Assembly: GCF_003253995.1 (NCBI RefSeq)
Contig: NZ_QKZL01000008.1
Span: 62,001 to 126,000, forward strand
Length of the DNA: 64,000 nt
Direction of reading: 5' to 3'
Origin: Palleronia aestuarii
Lineage (GTDB): Bacteria > Pseudomonadota > Alphaproteobacteria > Rhodobacterales > Rhodobacteraceae
Shown here: positions 55,703 to 63,971 of the stretch, piece by piece
How positions within the stretch are numbered: position 1 is the stretch's first letter
Layout of the letters: each line of letters starts with the position of its first letter
Notes under the pieces: model-generated
Databases searched by the model: none
What the model was told of the DNA's origin: nothing
What the model saw: only the letters and a program-made list of their open reading frames with translations
Made by a program: the position numbers and the translations under genes

Positions 55703-58599
55703 GACTTGTTCCGAAGTCCCATCAGCGCCGCGGCGAACGGATTGTCGGGATCGATGGCCTTTTCACGCCGCTGCGGCTTGGCCTGTTGCTCGCGGCGCGG
55801 TGCGGCGGGTTTCGCTGCCTCCTTGCGCTTCGCCTGCTTGCCGCCCGGCCGCTGGCCCTGGCCGCGCGGACGCGACCGTTGGTTCTCCCGGCGATTCCCG
55901 CGCCAGGTGAAGGTATAGAAGACCTCCATCTCGGGCGCGGCCTCGGGACCCGCCGTCATCGAGGGCACGTCGCCGGGAACGGGATCGGTGTCGGGCGCTT
56001 CCGTGGGGGGCGCGGGCGGTCCCTCGTCGGGGGCCTCGCCCGGCCGCTCATCGGGCGTCGAGGGCGGCGTTTCCGTGGGTACGTCGGCCGGCACGTCGGC
56101 GGGGCCCGGCCCCGGTACCTCCTCGGGGCCGCCCGGCATCGGCGGCTCGGGCATGTCGGGCCCGGGCGCGGGTCCGCCCGGCGTGCCGGGGGTCGCGGGA
56201 TCGGGCACGTCCGCGGCGCGCACCTTCGGCCGCTCGCCCTTCTCCGCGCGGTAGCCCAGCCCCGTCATCAGCCCCGCGAAAAGCTCGAGCGACAATCCCG
56301 TGATCGAAAGCATGTCGGGCTTCGCCTCGAATCCCCCGCGCGTATCCTGGCCTCTCACCATGTCCGCCAACCTCTCCAACATGTCGATCCGGATCGCCCG
56401 GTCACCGGCCGGACGATAGCCCGACATGAGGTAAGTGCCCTCGGGCAGGCCCCGTTCCACGGGGATCGTCACGAGACCGGGAGGCGGGCTCTCGGGAAAG
56501 GTGTCGAACCCCTTCTCGAGCGACCAGAGAACGAGGCGCAGCCGCGTCGGCGCGGGCTTCAGAAGCAAGGGCAGGAAGATCGTGAACTGCCCGAACCGCA
56601 CGCCGTGCTTTCGCAGCGCACCGCGCGCCTCCTGGTCGAGCTCCTTGACCTCGCCGGCCACGCGGTCGCGCTCGATCAGGCCCATCGCCTCGACGAGACG
56701 GAAAGCGAAGCCGCGCGCGAGGCCGCTCAGCGATTCGTCCCCGCGGAGCGCCAGAATCGGCTCGAACGCCGCCGCGATCTTGCGGTCGATGAAGTGCTGC
56801 AGCCTCCGGCGCACCTTCTCGGCCACGTCGGGGCCCGCTTCCTCGTCGACGAAGGCCACCACGCCGGGCTTCAGCGGATCGTCGCCCTTCGTGAGCCGAC
56901 CCACCGCCTGCGCGCCCCACATGAGGCCGCCCTGCTCGGTGAAATCCATCTCCGTGTCCGGCGCGTTGTAGAAGCGGTCGGCCCGCAGATGGAATTGCGG
57001 CGCGAGCGCGGCGGTCGCCGCCTGTCGCAGGGTCTTGGCCTCGTCGGGACTGGAGGATTGATCCTGACGGAAACGGAATCCCTCGATCCGCCCGACGAAT
57101 TGCCCCTCGACGCTGACATCGCCCTTGTCGTTCACCTCGGCCAAAAGGCTCTCCTTCTGCTTCAGCCTGCGCATCAGGACGCTGGTGCGCCGATCCACGA
57201 ATCTCTGGGTCAGCGCTCCGTGAAGCGCGTCCGACAACCGGTCTTCTACAGCCCGGGTCGCCCCGCGCCAATGCTTTTCGTCGTCGACCCAGCCCTTGCG
57301 CTGCGCCACGTAGGTCCATGTGCGAATATAGGCCAACCGCTTCGACAGCGCGTCGATATCGCCGTCGGTCCGGTCGATGCGCTTGACCTGGCGGGCCAGC
57401 CAATCGTCAGGGACGCGTCCCCACTCCTTCAGGAAGCCGAAGATCCGCTCGAGCATGTTCGCGTGCTCGCCCGCGCTGATGCCCCGGAAATCGGGGATTC
57501 GGCACACATCCCAGAGGAGCTTCACCGCGGGTGCCGAGGTGCAGGCATGGCGGATTTCCGGGATCGCCGCGAGCGTCTTCAGCGCCGCGAGATCGTCGGC
57601 CTCCCGCGCGCGCATCAGCCGCTCGTGATCGGAGCGCGCCTCGAGCGAGGCCACGAGCGCGTCGGGCGTGCCGAATTGAAGCGCGGCGTTGCGCCATTGC
57701 AGCGTTTTGAGGGGCGTGAAGCGATGCGACGTGATCGCCTCGACCACGCCGTCGTCGAGCGGCGGCGCCTCCCCCGTCACCCCGAACGTCCCGTCGGACA
57801 TGTAGCGCCCGGCCCGGCCCGCGATCTGCGCAAGCTCGTTCGGGGCGAGGTGCCGCATCCGCCGCCCGTCGAACTTCGTGAGCGACGAGAACGCCACGTG
57901 GTCGATATCGAGGTTGAGCCCCATCCCGATCGCGTCGGTGGCGACGAGGTAATCGACGTCGCCGTTCTGATACATCTCCACCTGCGCGTTGCGCGTGCGG
58001 GGCGAGAGCGCCCCCATGACCACGGCCGCGCCGCCCTTCTGGCGGCGGATGAGTTCCGCGATGGCATAGACGTTGTCGACGGAGAAGCCGACGATGGCCG
58101 ATCGGGGCCGCATCCGCGAGATCTTCCGGCTGCCCGCATAGATCAGCGTCGAGAATCGCTCCCGGCGCAGGAAATGCGCCCCCGGCACCAGCGCCGCGAT
58201 CGCGCCCCGCATCGTTTCCGCCCCGAGAAGCAGCGTCTCGTGCGTGCCCCGCGCGCGCAGCAGCCGGTCGGTGAAGACGTGTCCGCGTTCGGGATCGGCG
58301 CAAAGCTGGATCTCGTCCACGGCAAGGAAGTCGGTGCCCATTCCCTCCGGCATCGCCTCCACGGTGCAGACCCAGTACTGCGTCCGCTCCGGCACGATCC
58401 GTTCCTCGCCGGTGACGAGTGCCACGACCGAGGGGCCCCTGATCGCCACGATCCGGTCATAGACCTCGCGCGCGAGAAGGCGCAGCGGCAGGCCGATCAC
58501 CCCCGTCCGGTATCCCAGCATCCGCTCGATCGCGTAATGCGTCTTGCCGGTATTGGTGGGCCCGAGAACCGCGGTGATCCGGCCGGTATCGCTGGACAA
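55699..58599 (-). CDS. SUV3-like DEAD/DEAH-superfamily helicase
   Basis: 966 residues. SF2 RNA helicase of the Suv3 (MgpS-like) type. Walker A GPTNTGKTHYA (residues 13-23), DExx-type VDEIQLCADPERGH, GFSVDNVYAIAEL, TDAIGMGLNLDIDHVAFSSL and QIAGRAGRYMSDG. A long helical region follows. Residues about 795-890 (nt 55930-56220) are almost pure Pro/Gly/Glu/Asp/Thr, then a basic Arg/Gln/Lys-rich tail ending AIDPDNPFAAALMGLRNKS. The mitochondrial relative works in RNA degradation. Start of an operon with the S4 gene. Confidence 0.92.
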   Translation of the reverse strand: MSSDTGRITAVLGPTNTGKTHYAIERMLGYRTGVIGLPLRLLAREVYDRIVAIRGPSVVALVTGEERIVPERTQYWVCTVEAMPEGMGTDFLAVDEIQLCADPERGHVFTDRLLRARGTHETLLLGAETMRGAIAALVPGAHFLRRERFSTLIYAGSRKISRMRPRSAIVGFSVDNVYAIAELIRRQKGGAAVVMGALSPRTRNAQVEMYQNGDVDYLVATDAIGMGLNLDIDHVAFSSLTKFDGRRMRHLAPNELAQIAGRAGRYMSDGTFGVTGEAPPLDDGVVEAITSHRFTPLKTLQWRNAALQFGTPDALVASLEARSDHERLMRAREADDLAALKTLAAIPEIRHACTSAPAVKLLWDVCRIPDFRGISAGEHANMLERIFGFLKEWGRVPDDWLARQVKRIDRTDGDIDALSKRLAYIRTWTYVAQRKGWVDDEKHWRGATRAVEDRLSDALHGALTQRFVDRRTSVLMRRLKQKESLLAEVNDKGDVSVEGQFVGRIEGFRFRQDQSSSPDEAKTLRQAATAALAPQFHLRADRFYNAPDTEMDFTEQGGLMWGAQAVGRLTKGDDPLKPGVVAFVDEEAGPDVAEKVRRRLQHFIDRKIAAAFEPILALRGDESLSGLARGFAFRLVEAMGLIERDRVAGEVKELDQEARGALRKHGVRFGQFTIFLPLLLKPAPTRLRLVLWSLEKGFDTFPESPPPGLVTIPVERGLPEGTYLMSGYRPAGDRAIRIDMLERLADMVRGQDTRGGFEAKPDMLSITGLSLELFAGLMTGLGYRAEKGERPKVRAADVPDPATPGTPGGPAPGPDMPEPPMPGGPEEVPGPGPADVPADVPTETPPSTPDERPGEAPDEGPPAPPTEAPDTDPVPGDVPSMTAGPEAAPEMEVFYTFTWRGNRRENQRSRPRGQGQRPGGKQAKRKEAAKPAAPRREQQAKPQRREKAIDPDNPFAAALMGLRNKS

Positions 58600-58672
58600 T
58601 GATCCGTCCTGAAAGTTCGTGGCCCCTCCTAGATGGCGGGGCCGGACGCCGAGGGCAACCCCCGGGGTTGTA

Positions 58673-59404
58673 TCAGAGCCCCGGGATCAGCTCGAGGAGG
58701 CCGCGCCGCTCGAAGGTCGCACCGCGCGCGGCGCCGAAGCGGTAGGAGGCCGTGACGCCGAAAAAGGCGTCGTTCGCCTCGAACCCGTCGTAATCGGTCT
58801 CGGACGTCCCGAGTTCGGCGGCGATGCGCACGGTGTCGGTCACGTCGTAATCGGCCGTCAGGGCGATCTGGGAAACCGACAGATCGTCGCCCCCGATATG
58901 GTCGAAGCCCGCGCCGAGGCTGAATTGCGGCGTGACGGCATAGGCCCCCTTGAGGCCGAAGACCGCGTCGCCATCCGCGTCGCCATCGACGAGCGCGAGG
59001 TAGAGTTCCGTGTCGATCGCACCGAGCGCGCTGCCCGCCTCGATCCCGAAAAGGTCGTTATCCGCCGAATCGAGTGATTCGGTGACGAGGAAGACGCCGA
59101 TCGACGAGGTCGGATTGGCATGGAAGATCGCATGGAGGCCGAGCGACGTGCCGGTTTCTCCGATGAACTGGAAATCGTGGAAACCGAGATCGCCCTGCAG
59201 GCTGAACTCGCGGTTGATGCCGATCTCCGCGCTGCCCGCGAGGCTCCGCCTCGACAGGGTCTCGTCGTCGCCGAATGAGACCTCCTGTTCCTCGGCGTAG
59301 CGCGAATAGGTCAGCGAGACCTCGCCGCCGGTGACCTGCTGCGCGGCCGCCGAGACGGACGACAGGACGAGCGCGGCCACGGCCGCGGTATGGATGACGT
59401 TCAT
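58673..59404 (-). CDS. Predicted outer-membrane beta-barrel protein
   Basis: 243 residues. A signal peptide covers about residues 1-21 (AAVAALVLSSVSAAA before Gln). The mature part is a series of alternating short strands with acidic turns (GGEVSLTYSRYAEE, FSLQGDLGFHDFQFIG, TVRIAAELGTSETDYD, FFGVTASYRFG), as in small porin-like barrels. The usual C-terminal aromatic residue is missing: after TASYRF about 19 residues follow ending IPGL. Function unknown. Confidence 0.8.
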   Translation of the reverse strand: MNVIHTAAVAALVLSSVSAAAQQVTGGEVSLTYSRYAEEQEVSFGDDETLSRRSLAGSAEIGINREFSLQGDLGFHDFQFIGETGTSLGLHAIFHANPTSSIGVFLVTESLDSADNDLFGIEAGSALGAIDTELYLALVDGDADGDAVFGLKGAYAVTPQFSLGAGFDHIGGDDLSVSQIALTADYDVTDTVRIAAELGTSETDYDGFEANDAFFGVTASYRFGAARGATFERRGLLELIPGL

Positions 59405-59532
59405 GGCAACTGCTCCTCGGCGCCGGACCTCCCCTCTTCCGGGGGAGCAGGGCCGAGTCTAGGCGATACGCGGCCCCGCCGGAACGGAAATCGGCCGGCC
59501 TGCGCGGGGTGATGCCGAAACGCCGCGGCCCC

Positions 59533-60078
59533 TCAGAGCGTGCTGCCCTCCACCTCCGCCTCGAGCGTGGGGAGGATCGCGGCGGCCTGCGGACTGTCGG
59601 GGTAGAGCTCCAGCACCTTCCGCCAGACCTCGAGCGCCTGTCCGGGCCGCTCGATCTGGCCCAGGATCACGGCGAGACCCGTCATCGCGCCGAAATGTCG
59701 CGGGTTCAGATCCAGCGTGTGGCGGATGTCGTCGATCGCCAGCCCGTACTCCCCGTCCGCGAAGAACGCCGTCGCACGCGCGTTGTAGCCTTCGGCGAAG
59801 TCGGGCGCATGATCGACGAGCGCACCGAAATGCTCGATCGCCCGGTCGGTATCGCCCGCCTCGAGCGCGTCGCGCCCCCTTTGGAGCAGCATATCCATGG
59901 CGGGCGAGCCCGATTTCGACCATTCGGCCACGATCTTCTCGACGATCCGGTCCGCGTCGGCGCCTTCCGCCGTGCCGAGCGCGGTGAAGAGATCGTCCAT
60001 GCCCCGCGCATCCTGGGCGATGGCGGGCGCCGCGAGGATCAGTGTCGCAGCTGCCACGAGAGGTTTGAGTATCGCCAC
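59533..60078 (-). CDS. Periplasmic TPR-repeat protein
   Basis: 181 residues with GTG start. A near-perfect GGAGGTGA lies 3 bases upstream of this GTG, which gives a clean signal peptide (MAILKPLVAAATLILAAPAIAQ). An ATG at 60090 would put the ribosome site inside the coding region. Two to three TPR units: AMDMLLQRGRDALEAGDTDRAIEHFGALV, EGYNARATAFFADGEYGLAIDDI, FGAMTGLAVILGQIERPGQALEVWRKVL. Probably a scaffold; partner unknown. Divergent from the SCP2 gene. Confidence 0.88.
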   Translation of the reverse strand: MAILKPLVAAATLILAAPAIAQDARGMDDLFTALGTAEGADADRIVEKIVAEWSKSGSPAMDMLLQRGRDALEAGDTDRAIEHFGALVDHAPDFAEGYNARATAFFADGEYGLAIDDIRHTLDLNPRHFGAMTGLAVILGQIERPGQALEVWRKVLELYPDSPQAAAILPTLEAEVEGSTL

Positions 60079-60163
60079 GTTCACCTCCATATACGAACCC
60101 GACCTTAACGCGTTCGGTGCAGGATGCATCCCGCCGGATGTCACAAATCGAGGAGACGACCAT

Positions 60164-60451
60164 ATGAGCGCAGTGATCGACGAGGCCGTGAAGGAGCTCA
60201 ACGCCAAGTTGGGCCCGAGCGGGTTCGACGGGTCGGCCAAGTTCGTGATCGACGGCGAGGGCGCGATCGTGATGGACGAGGCCGGCGCCCGGCCCGCCGA
60301 TACGGAAACGGACGTGACGCTCACCGCGAACGCGGACACGTTCAAGGAGATCCTCGACGGGGAGCTGAACCCCACCGCCGCCTTCATGACCGGTCGCCTC
60401 AAGGTCGACGGGGACATGGGCCAGGCGATGAAACTCGCGACCATCCTTTAA
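60164..60451 (+). CDS. Stand-alone SCP2 sterol-carrier-like protein
   Basis: 95 residues, a single SCP2 fold: FDGSAKFVIDGEGAIVMDEAGA, DVTLTANADTFKEILDGELNPTAAFMTGRLKVDGDMGQAMKLATIL. Binds lipids or fatty acyl chains in a hydrophobic tunnel in known relatives. AGGAGA precedes the ATG. The lysophospholipase-like gene starts 4 bases after its stop. Confidence 0.92.
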   Translation: MSAVIDEAVKELNAKLGPSGFDGSAKFVIDGEGAIVMDEAGARPADTETDVTLTANADTFKEILDGELNPTAAFMTGRLKVDGDMGQAMKLATIL

Positions 60452-60454
60452 ATC

Positions 60455-61399
60455 TTGGAAGCCGCCCCGCTCTTCGAGGATGTCGCGGGCGGTCCGCCCG
60501 ACGGCGTCGCGCATTGGTGTCGCGCGCCCGACGGGCTGCGGCTCAGGATCGCCCACTGGCGGCCCGAGACCGCGCGCGGCACGATCCTCCTCTTCCCCGG
60601 CCGTACCGAATACGTGGAGAAGTACGGGCCCGCCGCCGATATCCTCGCGCGCGCGGGCCTCGCCACGATCGCCATCGACTGGCGCGGACAGGGCCTGTCG
60701 GACCGGCTGCTGGATGACCGTCTCGGCGGGCACGTGATGGCCTTCAGCGATTACCAGATGGACGTGGACGCGCTTCTCGCGGCCGCGTCCGAGCTTGACC
60801 TGCCGCGACCCTATTTTCTCCTCGGCCATTCGATGGGCGGCGCGATCGGGCTGCGCGCGCTCCACGCAGGGCTCGATGTCGCGGCCTGCGCCTTCTCCTC
60901 GCCGATGTGGGGTATCTCGCTCTCGGCCACGCTACGCCCGCTCGCCTGGACGCTGAGCTGGTCAGCGCGGCGCATTGGGCTCGGCCACCGCTACGCGCCC
61001 GGCACGTCGCGCGGCTCCTATCCCAACACCGTGCCGTTCGCGGAGAACCTGCTGACCGACGATCCCGATCAGCTGGCCTGGCTCGCGCGCCAGACGGAAC
61101 TGCATCCCGACCTCGCGCTCGGTGGCCCGTCGCTGCGCTGGCTGCACGAGGCGCTGTCGGAGACGCGGGCGCTCGACCGCATCCCCTCGCCGGACCTTCC
61201 CTGCCTCACCTTCTTCGGCACCGACGAGAAGATCGTCGATCTCGACCGGATCGAGCGGCGCATGGCGCGCTGGACGGGGGGCGAGTTGCTGCGGATCGAG
61301 GGCGGGCGGCACGAGACGCTCTTCGAGACGCCCGACAGGCGCCGCCGCGCCTTCGACGCGCTGACCGCGCATTTCGAGGCCTACCTACCCGCGGTCTAG
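60455..61399 (+). CDS. Lysophospholipase-like alpha/beta hydrolase
   Basis: 314 residues. Serine hydrolase 4 family (monoglyceride lipase/PldB-like). FPGRTEYVEKYGPAADIL, IDWRGQGLSDRLL, nucleophile in LLGHSMGGAIGLRAL, acid in FFGTDEKIVD and His in GGRHETLFE. Start is a TTG immediately behind the SCP2 stop with no clear ribosome site of its own, so coupling is likely. Its stop overlaps that of the Anbu gene (CTAG) on the other strand. Confidence 0.9.
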   Translation: MEAAPLFEDVAGGPPDGVAHWCRAPDGLRLRIAHWRPETARGTILLFPGRTEYVEKYGPAADILARAGLATIAIDWRGQGLSDRLLDDRLGGHVMAFSDYQMDVDALLAAASELDLPRPYFLLGHSMGGAIGLRALHAGLDVAACAFSSPMWGISLSATLRPLAWTLSWSARRIGLGHRYAPGTSRGSYPNTVPFAENLLTDDPDQLAWLARQTELHPDLALGGPSLRWLHEALSETRALDRIPSPDLPCLTFFGTDEKIVDLDRIERRMARWTGGELLRIEGGRHETLFETPDRRRRAFDALTAHFEAYLPAV

Positions 61400-62112
61400 A
61401 TCTCGATCTCGACGAAGGCGTCGCGGAGCGCCTTCGACCAGGCAACGCTCATCGCCTGGAAGACCTCGTCCTCGGCCTCGATCCGCCGCTGGCGCGAGAC
61501 GCGCTGCGTGCCCGCCTCGATCACCGCGAGATCGAGCGGCATCCCCACGCTGAGATTGGAGCGCAGCGTCGAATCCATCGACAGGAGCGCGGCCTTCTGC
61601 CCGTCGCCGAGGCTCGTCTCGGGCGTCACCACCCGGTCGAGGATCGGCTTGCCGTACTTGTGCTCGCCGATCTGCAGGAACGGGGTATCGCGCGTGGCCT
61701 CGATGTAATTGCCTTCGGGATAGACGAGGAACATCCGCGCCGCGCCGCCCTGCCGTTGCCCCGCGACGATCATCGAGGCCCGCGCGCTCGCGGCCTTGTC
61801 GCCGAGCTTGCCCGAGATCGAGCGCGTCACCTCCGCGAGCACCGTGCCGACCATCTCCGCGACCTGCAGCATCGTCGGCGCGGACATGATCGATTCGCTG
61901 TCGGGATGCTCGATATCCTCCTCGAGCCGCGCGATCGTGGTCTGCGTGGAGCTGAGCGAGCCTGCGGTGAGGATCGCGATCACCCGTTCCCCCGGCTCCT
62001 CGAAGAGGAACATCTTGCGGTAGGTCGAGATGTTGTCGATCCCGGCATTGGTGCGCGTGTCGGAGAGCAGAACCATCCCGGCATCGAGCAGAAGTCCCAC
62101 GCAATAGGTCAT
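61396..62112 (-). CDS. Anbu-type proteasome-like peptidase
   Basis: 238 residues, the ancestral beta-subunit (Anbu) branch of the proteasome/HslV family. The protein begins Met-Thr-Tyr-Cys-Val-Gly, so Thr2 would be the N-terminal nucleophile after Met removal. LSDTRTNAGIDNISTYRKMF and ILTAGSLSSTQTTIARL are family blocks. Known Anbu proteins form open ring or lock-washer assemblies; natural substrate unknown. It is the last gene of an operon whose other members are the transglutaminase-like and alpha-E genes, a conserved partnership. Confidence 0.92.
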   Translation of the reverse strand: MTYCVGLLLDAGMVLLSDTRTNAGIDNISTYRKMFLFEEPGERVIAILTAGSLSSTQTTIARLEEDIEHPDSESIMSAPTMLQVAEMVGTVLAEVTRSISGKLGDKAASARASMIVAGQRQGGAARMFLVYPEGNYIEATRDTPFLQIGEHKYGKPILDRVVTPETSLGDGQKAALLSMDSTLRSNLSVGMPLDLAVIEAGTQRVSRQRRIEAEDEVFQAMSVAWSKALRDAFVEIEI

Positions 62113-62196
62113 TGGATCTCCATCTCCGTCCCGCGGCCGACGCTAGGGAGGCGCCGACCGGGGCGCAAGGGCAGACCAACTTGCCGTCGCGGAGCC

Positions 62197-63021
62197 CTAT
62201 TGCTGCTGGCCCGCGCCCTCGATCACGCTCACATCGACCGACAGCGTCTCCTCGCCCGCGCCCCGGGCAAGGCCCCGGATCGGCGCCGCGCCGATCGAGT
62301 CGAGCCCCGACCCGATCCGCACGTAGCGTTCGTCGGGGCAGCAGGCATTGGCCGCGTCGAACCCGACCCAGCCCAGGCCCTCGACCCAGAGCTCGGCCCA
62401 GGCATGGCTGGCCTGGTGTGCCTGGCCGTCCGACGAGGAATGGAGGTAGCCCACGACGTAGCGTCCCGGCATGTCGGCCGCCCGCGCGATGGCGATGAGC
62501 GCATGGGCCTGGTCTTGGCAGACGCCGCGACCCTGCTCGAGCGCCTGCGCGGCGGTCGTATCGCTTTCCGTGGAGCCGGGCGTGTAGGGGATCGCCCGTC
62601 CGACCGCGCGGGCGAGCGCATGGGCCCGGTCGAGCGGATCGGAAAGCTCTCCGACGGCCTCCGCCGACAGCGCCCGCAGCCCCTCGTTCAGCCGCGTCAT
62701 CGGCGACGGGCGGAGATAGGCGATGGGCGGCACCTTCTCGCGAAGCCCCTTCACGAACCCGGTCAGGTCGACGGTCTCGACCTCGCCCTCGACCGCGATG
62801 GTGACGTCGCTGACATGGCGCATCGCCACCGTCTCCACCCAGTCGCCGGCGCCGTCGCGGAAGGCCGCGCCGCGCTCGGCCGGATGACCCTCGACATCGA
62901 CGCTCCAGCGCCGGACGGTCTGCCCCTCGAAATCGGTGGGCCAGAGCCTGAGGCTCTGGACGAGCCGCGCCATCGGCTGGTCGAACCGGTATCGCGTGCG
63001 GTGCGTGACCGTCAGTCTCAT
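62197..63021 (-). CDS. Transglutaminase-like family protein
   Basis: 274 residues. N-terminal bacterial transglutaminase-like beta domain (MRLTVTHRTRYRFDQPMARLVQSLRLWP), then a papain-like core with the triad Cys (GRGVCQDQAHAL), His (ASHAWAELWVEG) and Asp (GWVGFDAAN). No signal peptide, so cytoplasmic. Could be a protease, amidase or cross-linker; substrate unknown. The start overlaps the alpha-E stop in ATGA, and Anbu follows after 84 bases. Confidence 0.93.
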   Translation of the reverse strand: MRLTVTHRTRYRFDQPMARLVQSLRLWPTDFEGQTVRRWSVDVEGHPAERGAAFRDGAGDWVETVAMRHVSDVTIAVEGEVETVDLTGFVKGLREKVPPIAYLRPSPMTRLNEGLRALSAEAVGELSDPLDRAHALARAVGRAIPYTPGSTESDTTAAQALEQGRGVCQDQAHALIAIARAADMPGRYVVGYLHSSSDGQAHQASHAWAELWVEGLGWVGFDAANACCPDERYVRIGSGLDSIGAAPIRGLARGAGEETLSVDVSVIEGAGQQQ

Positions 63022-63971
63022 CGCGATTCTCCGCTGAGATAGGTGGCGTGGACGGCAAGACCCAGATCGGAGACCTCGCCGATGACGCTGCGCAGGAACT
63101 GGTGCAGACCGATGTCGAAGATCTCCTCCGTACCGATCCGGTCGAGCCGGGCGACGAGCGCGCGGGCCTTCGTCTGCGCCTCCGTCTCGCGGCCATAGGC
63201 ACGGGCGAGACGCTCGATGTGATGGAGCGCGCCGTCCGCCGAGGAGACGAGCGAGCGCGGGGCCTGCCGGTTCAGCACCAGGAAATCGACGATCTTCGAC
63301 GCGGTGACGTCGCCGCCATAGACCCAGTTGAAGGCCCGGCTCGCATTCATCGCCCTAAGGATCGTGCGCCACTGGTAATTGTCGAGCCCCGAGCCGACGA
63401 AGCCCACATCGGGCAGCAGCACGAAGTACTTGACGTCGAGCAGGCGCGCCGTGCTGTCGGCGCGTTCGAGGAAATGGCCGATATTGGTGAAATCGTAGCC
63501 GTCGTTGCGGAGCTGCGTAGCGAGCCCCGCGCCGCGTATGAGCGCCGTGGTCTTGAGCGTCCACTCGATCAGGTCGGTCGTCGAGAGGCTCGAGCGTTCC
63601 TGCCGCGCGATGTCGCCCACTTCCGCGAAGGCAGAGTTGAGCGCTTCCCAGACCTGCGTGGTGAGCGCCGTGCGGACGATCCGCCCGTTCTCCCGCGCGG
63701 CCGAGAGGCAGGAAGCGACCGAGGAGGGATTGTCGCGGTCGAAGAAGAGATGCGTCTCGACGTTGCGCTCGACGGCGTCGCCGTACTTGGCGTCGAAGGC
63801 GCTCTTCGTGCCCGAGGCCAGCAGCACCGATTCCCATTCGTTGCGGTTGCCGCCCGACGTGTCGGGCAGGAGCGCGTTGCGCGCGCCCACCTCGAGCAGC
63901 CGTGCATTCGTCTCCGCCCGCTCGATGTAGCGCGCGGTCCAGTAGAGGTTCTCCGCCGTCCGGCTCAGCAT
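63018..63971 (-). CDS. Alpha-E domain protein (DUF403)
   Basis: 317 residues, mostly helical. MLSRTAENLYWTARYIERAETNARLLEV is the defining N-terminus. Function unknown; homologues nearly always accompany a circularly permuted ATP-grasp and a transglutaminase-like protein, suggesting a peptide- or protein-modifying system. AGGAGG 5 bases before the ATG at 63971. The expected ATP-grasp gene would lie just right of the window. Confidence 0.93.
   Translation of the reverse strand: MLSRTAENLYWTARYIERAETNARLLEVGARNALLPDTSGGNRNEWESVLLASGTKSAFDAKYGDAVERNVETHLFFDRDNPSSVASCLSAARENGRIVRTALTTQVWEALNSAFAEVGDIARQERSSLSTTDLIEWTLKTTALIRGAGLATQLRNDGYDFTNIGHFLERADSTARLLDVKYFVLLPDVGFVGSGLDNYQWRTILRAMNASRAFNWVYGGDVTASKIVDFLVLNRQAPRSLVSSADGALHHIERLARAYGRETEAQTKARALVARLDRIGTEEIFDIGLHQFLRSVIGEVSDLGLAVHATYLSGESR

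Noticed and set aside
60907-63042. A 711-codon plus-strand frame covering the Anbu and transglutaminase genes
   Set aside because: Antisense shadow with biased Arg/Gly content; the minus strand has intact catalytic motifs and ATGA coupling.
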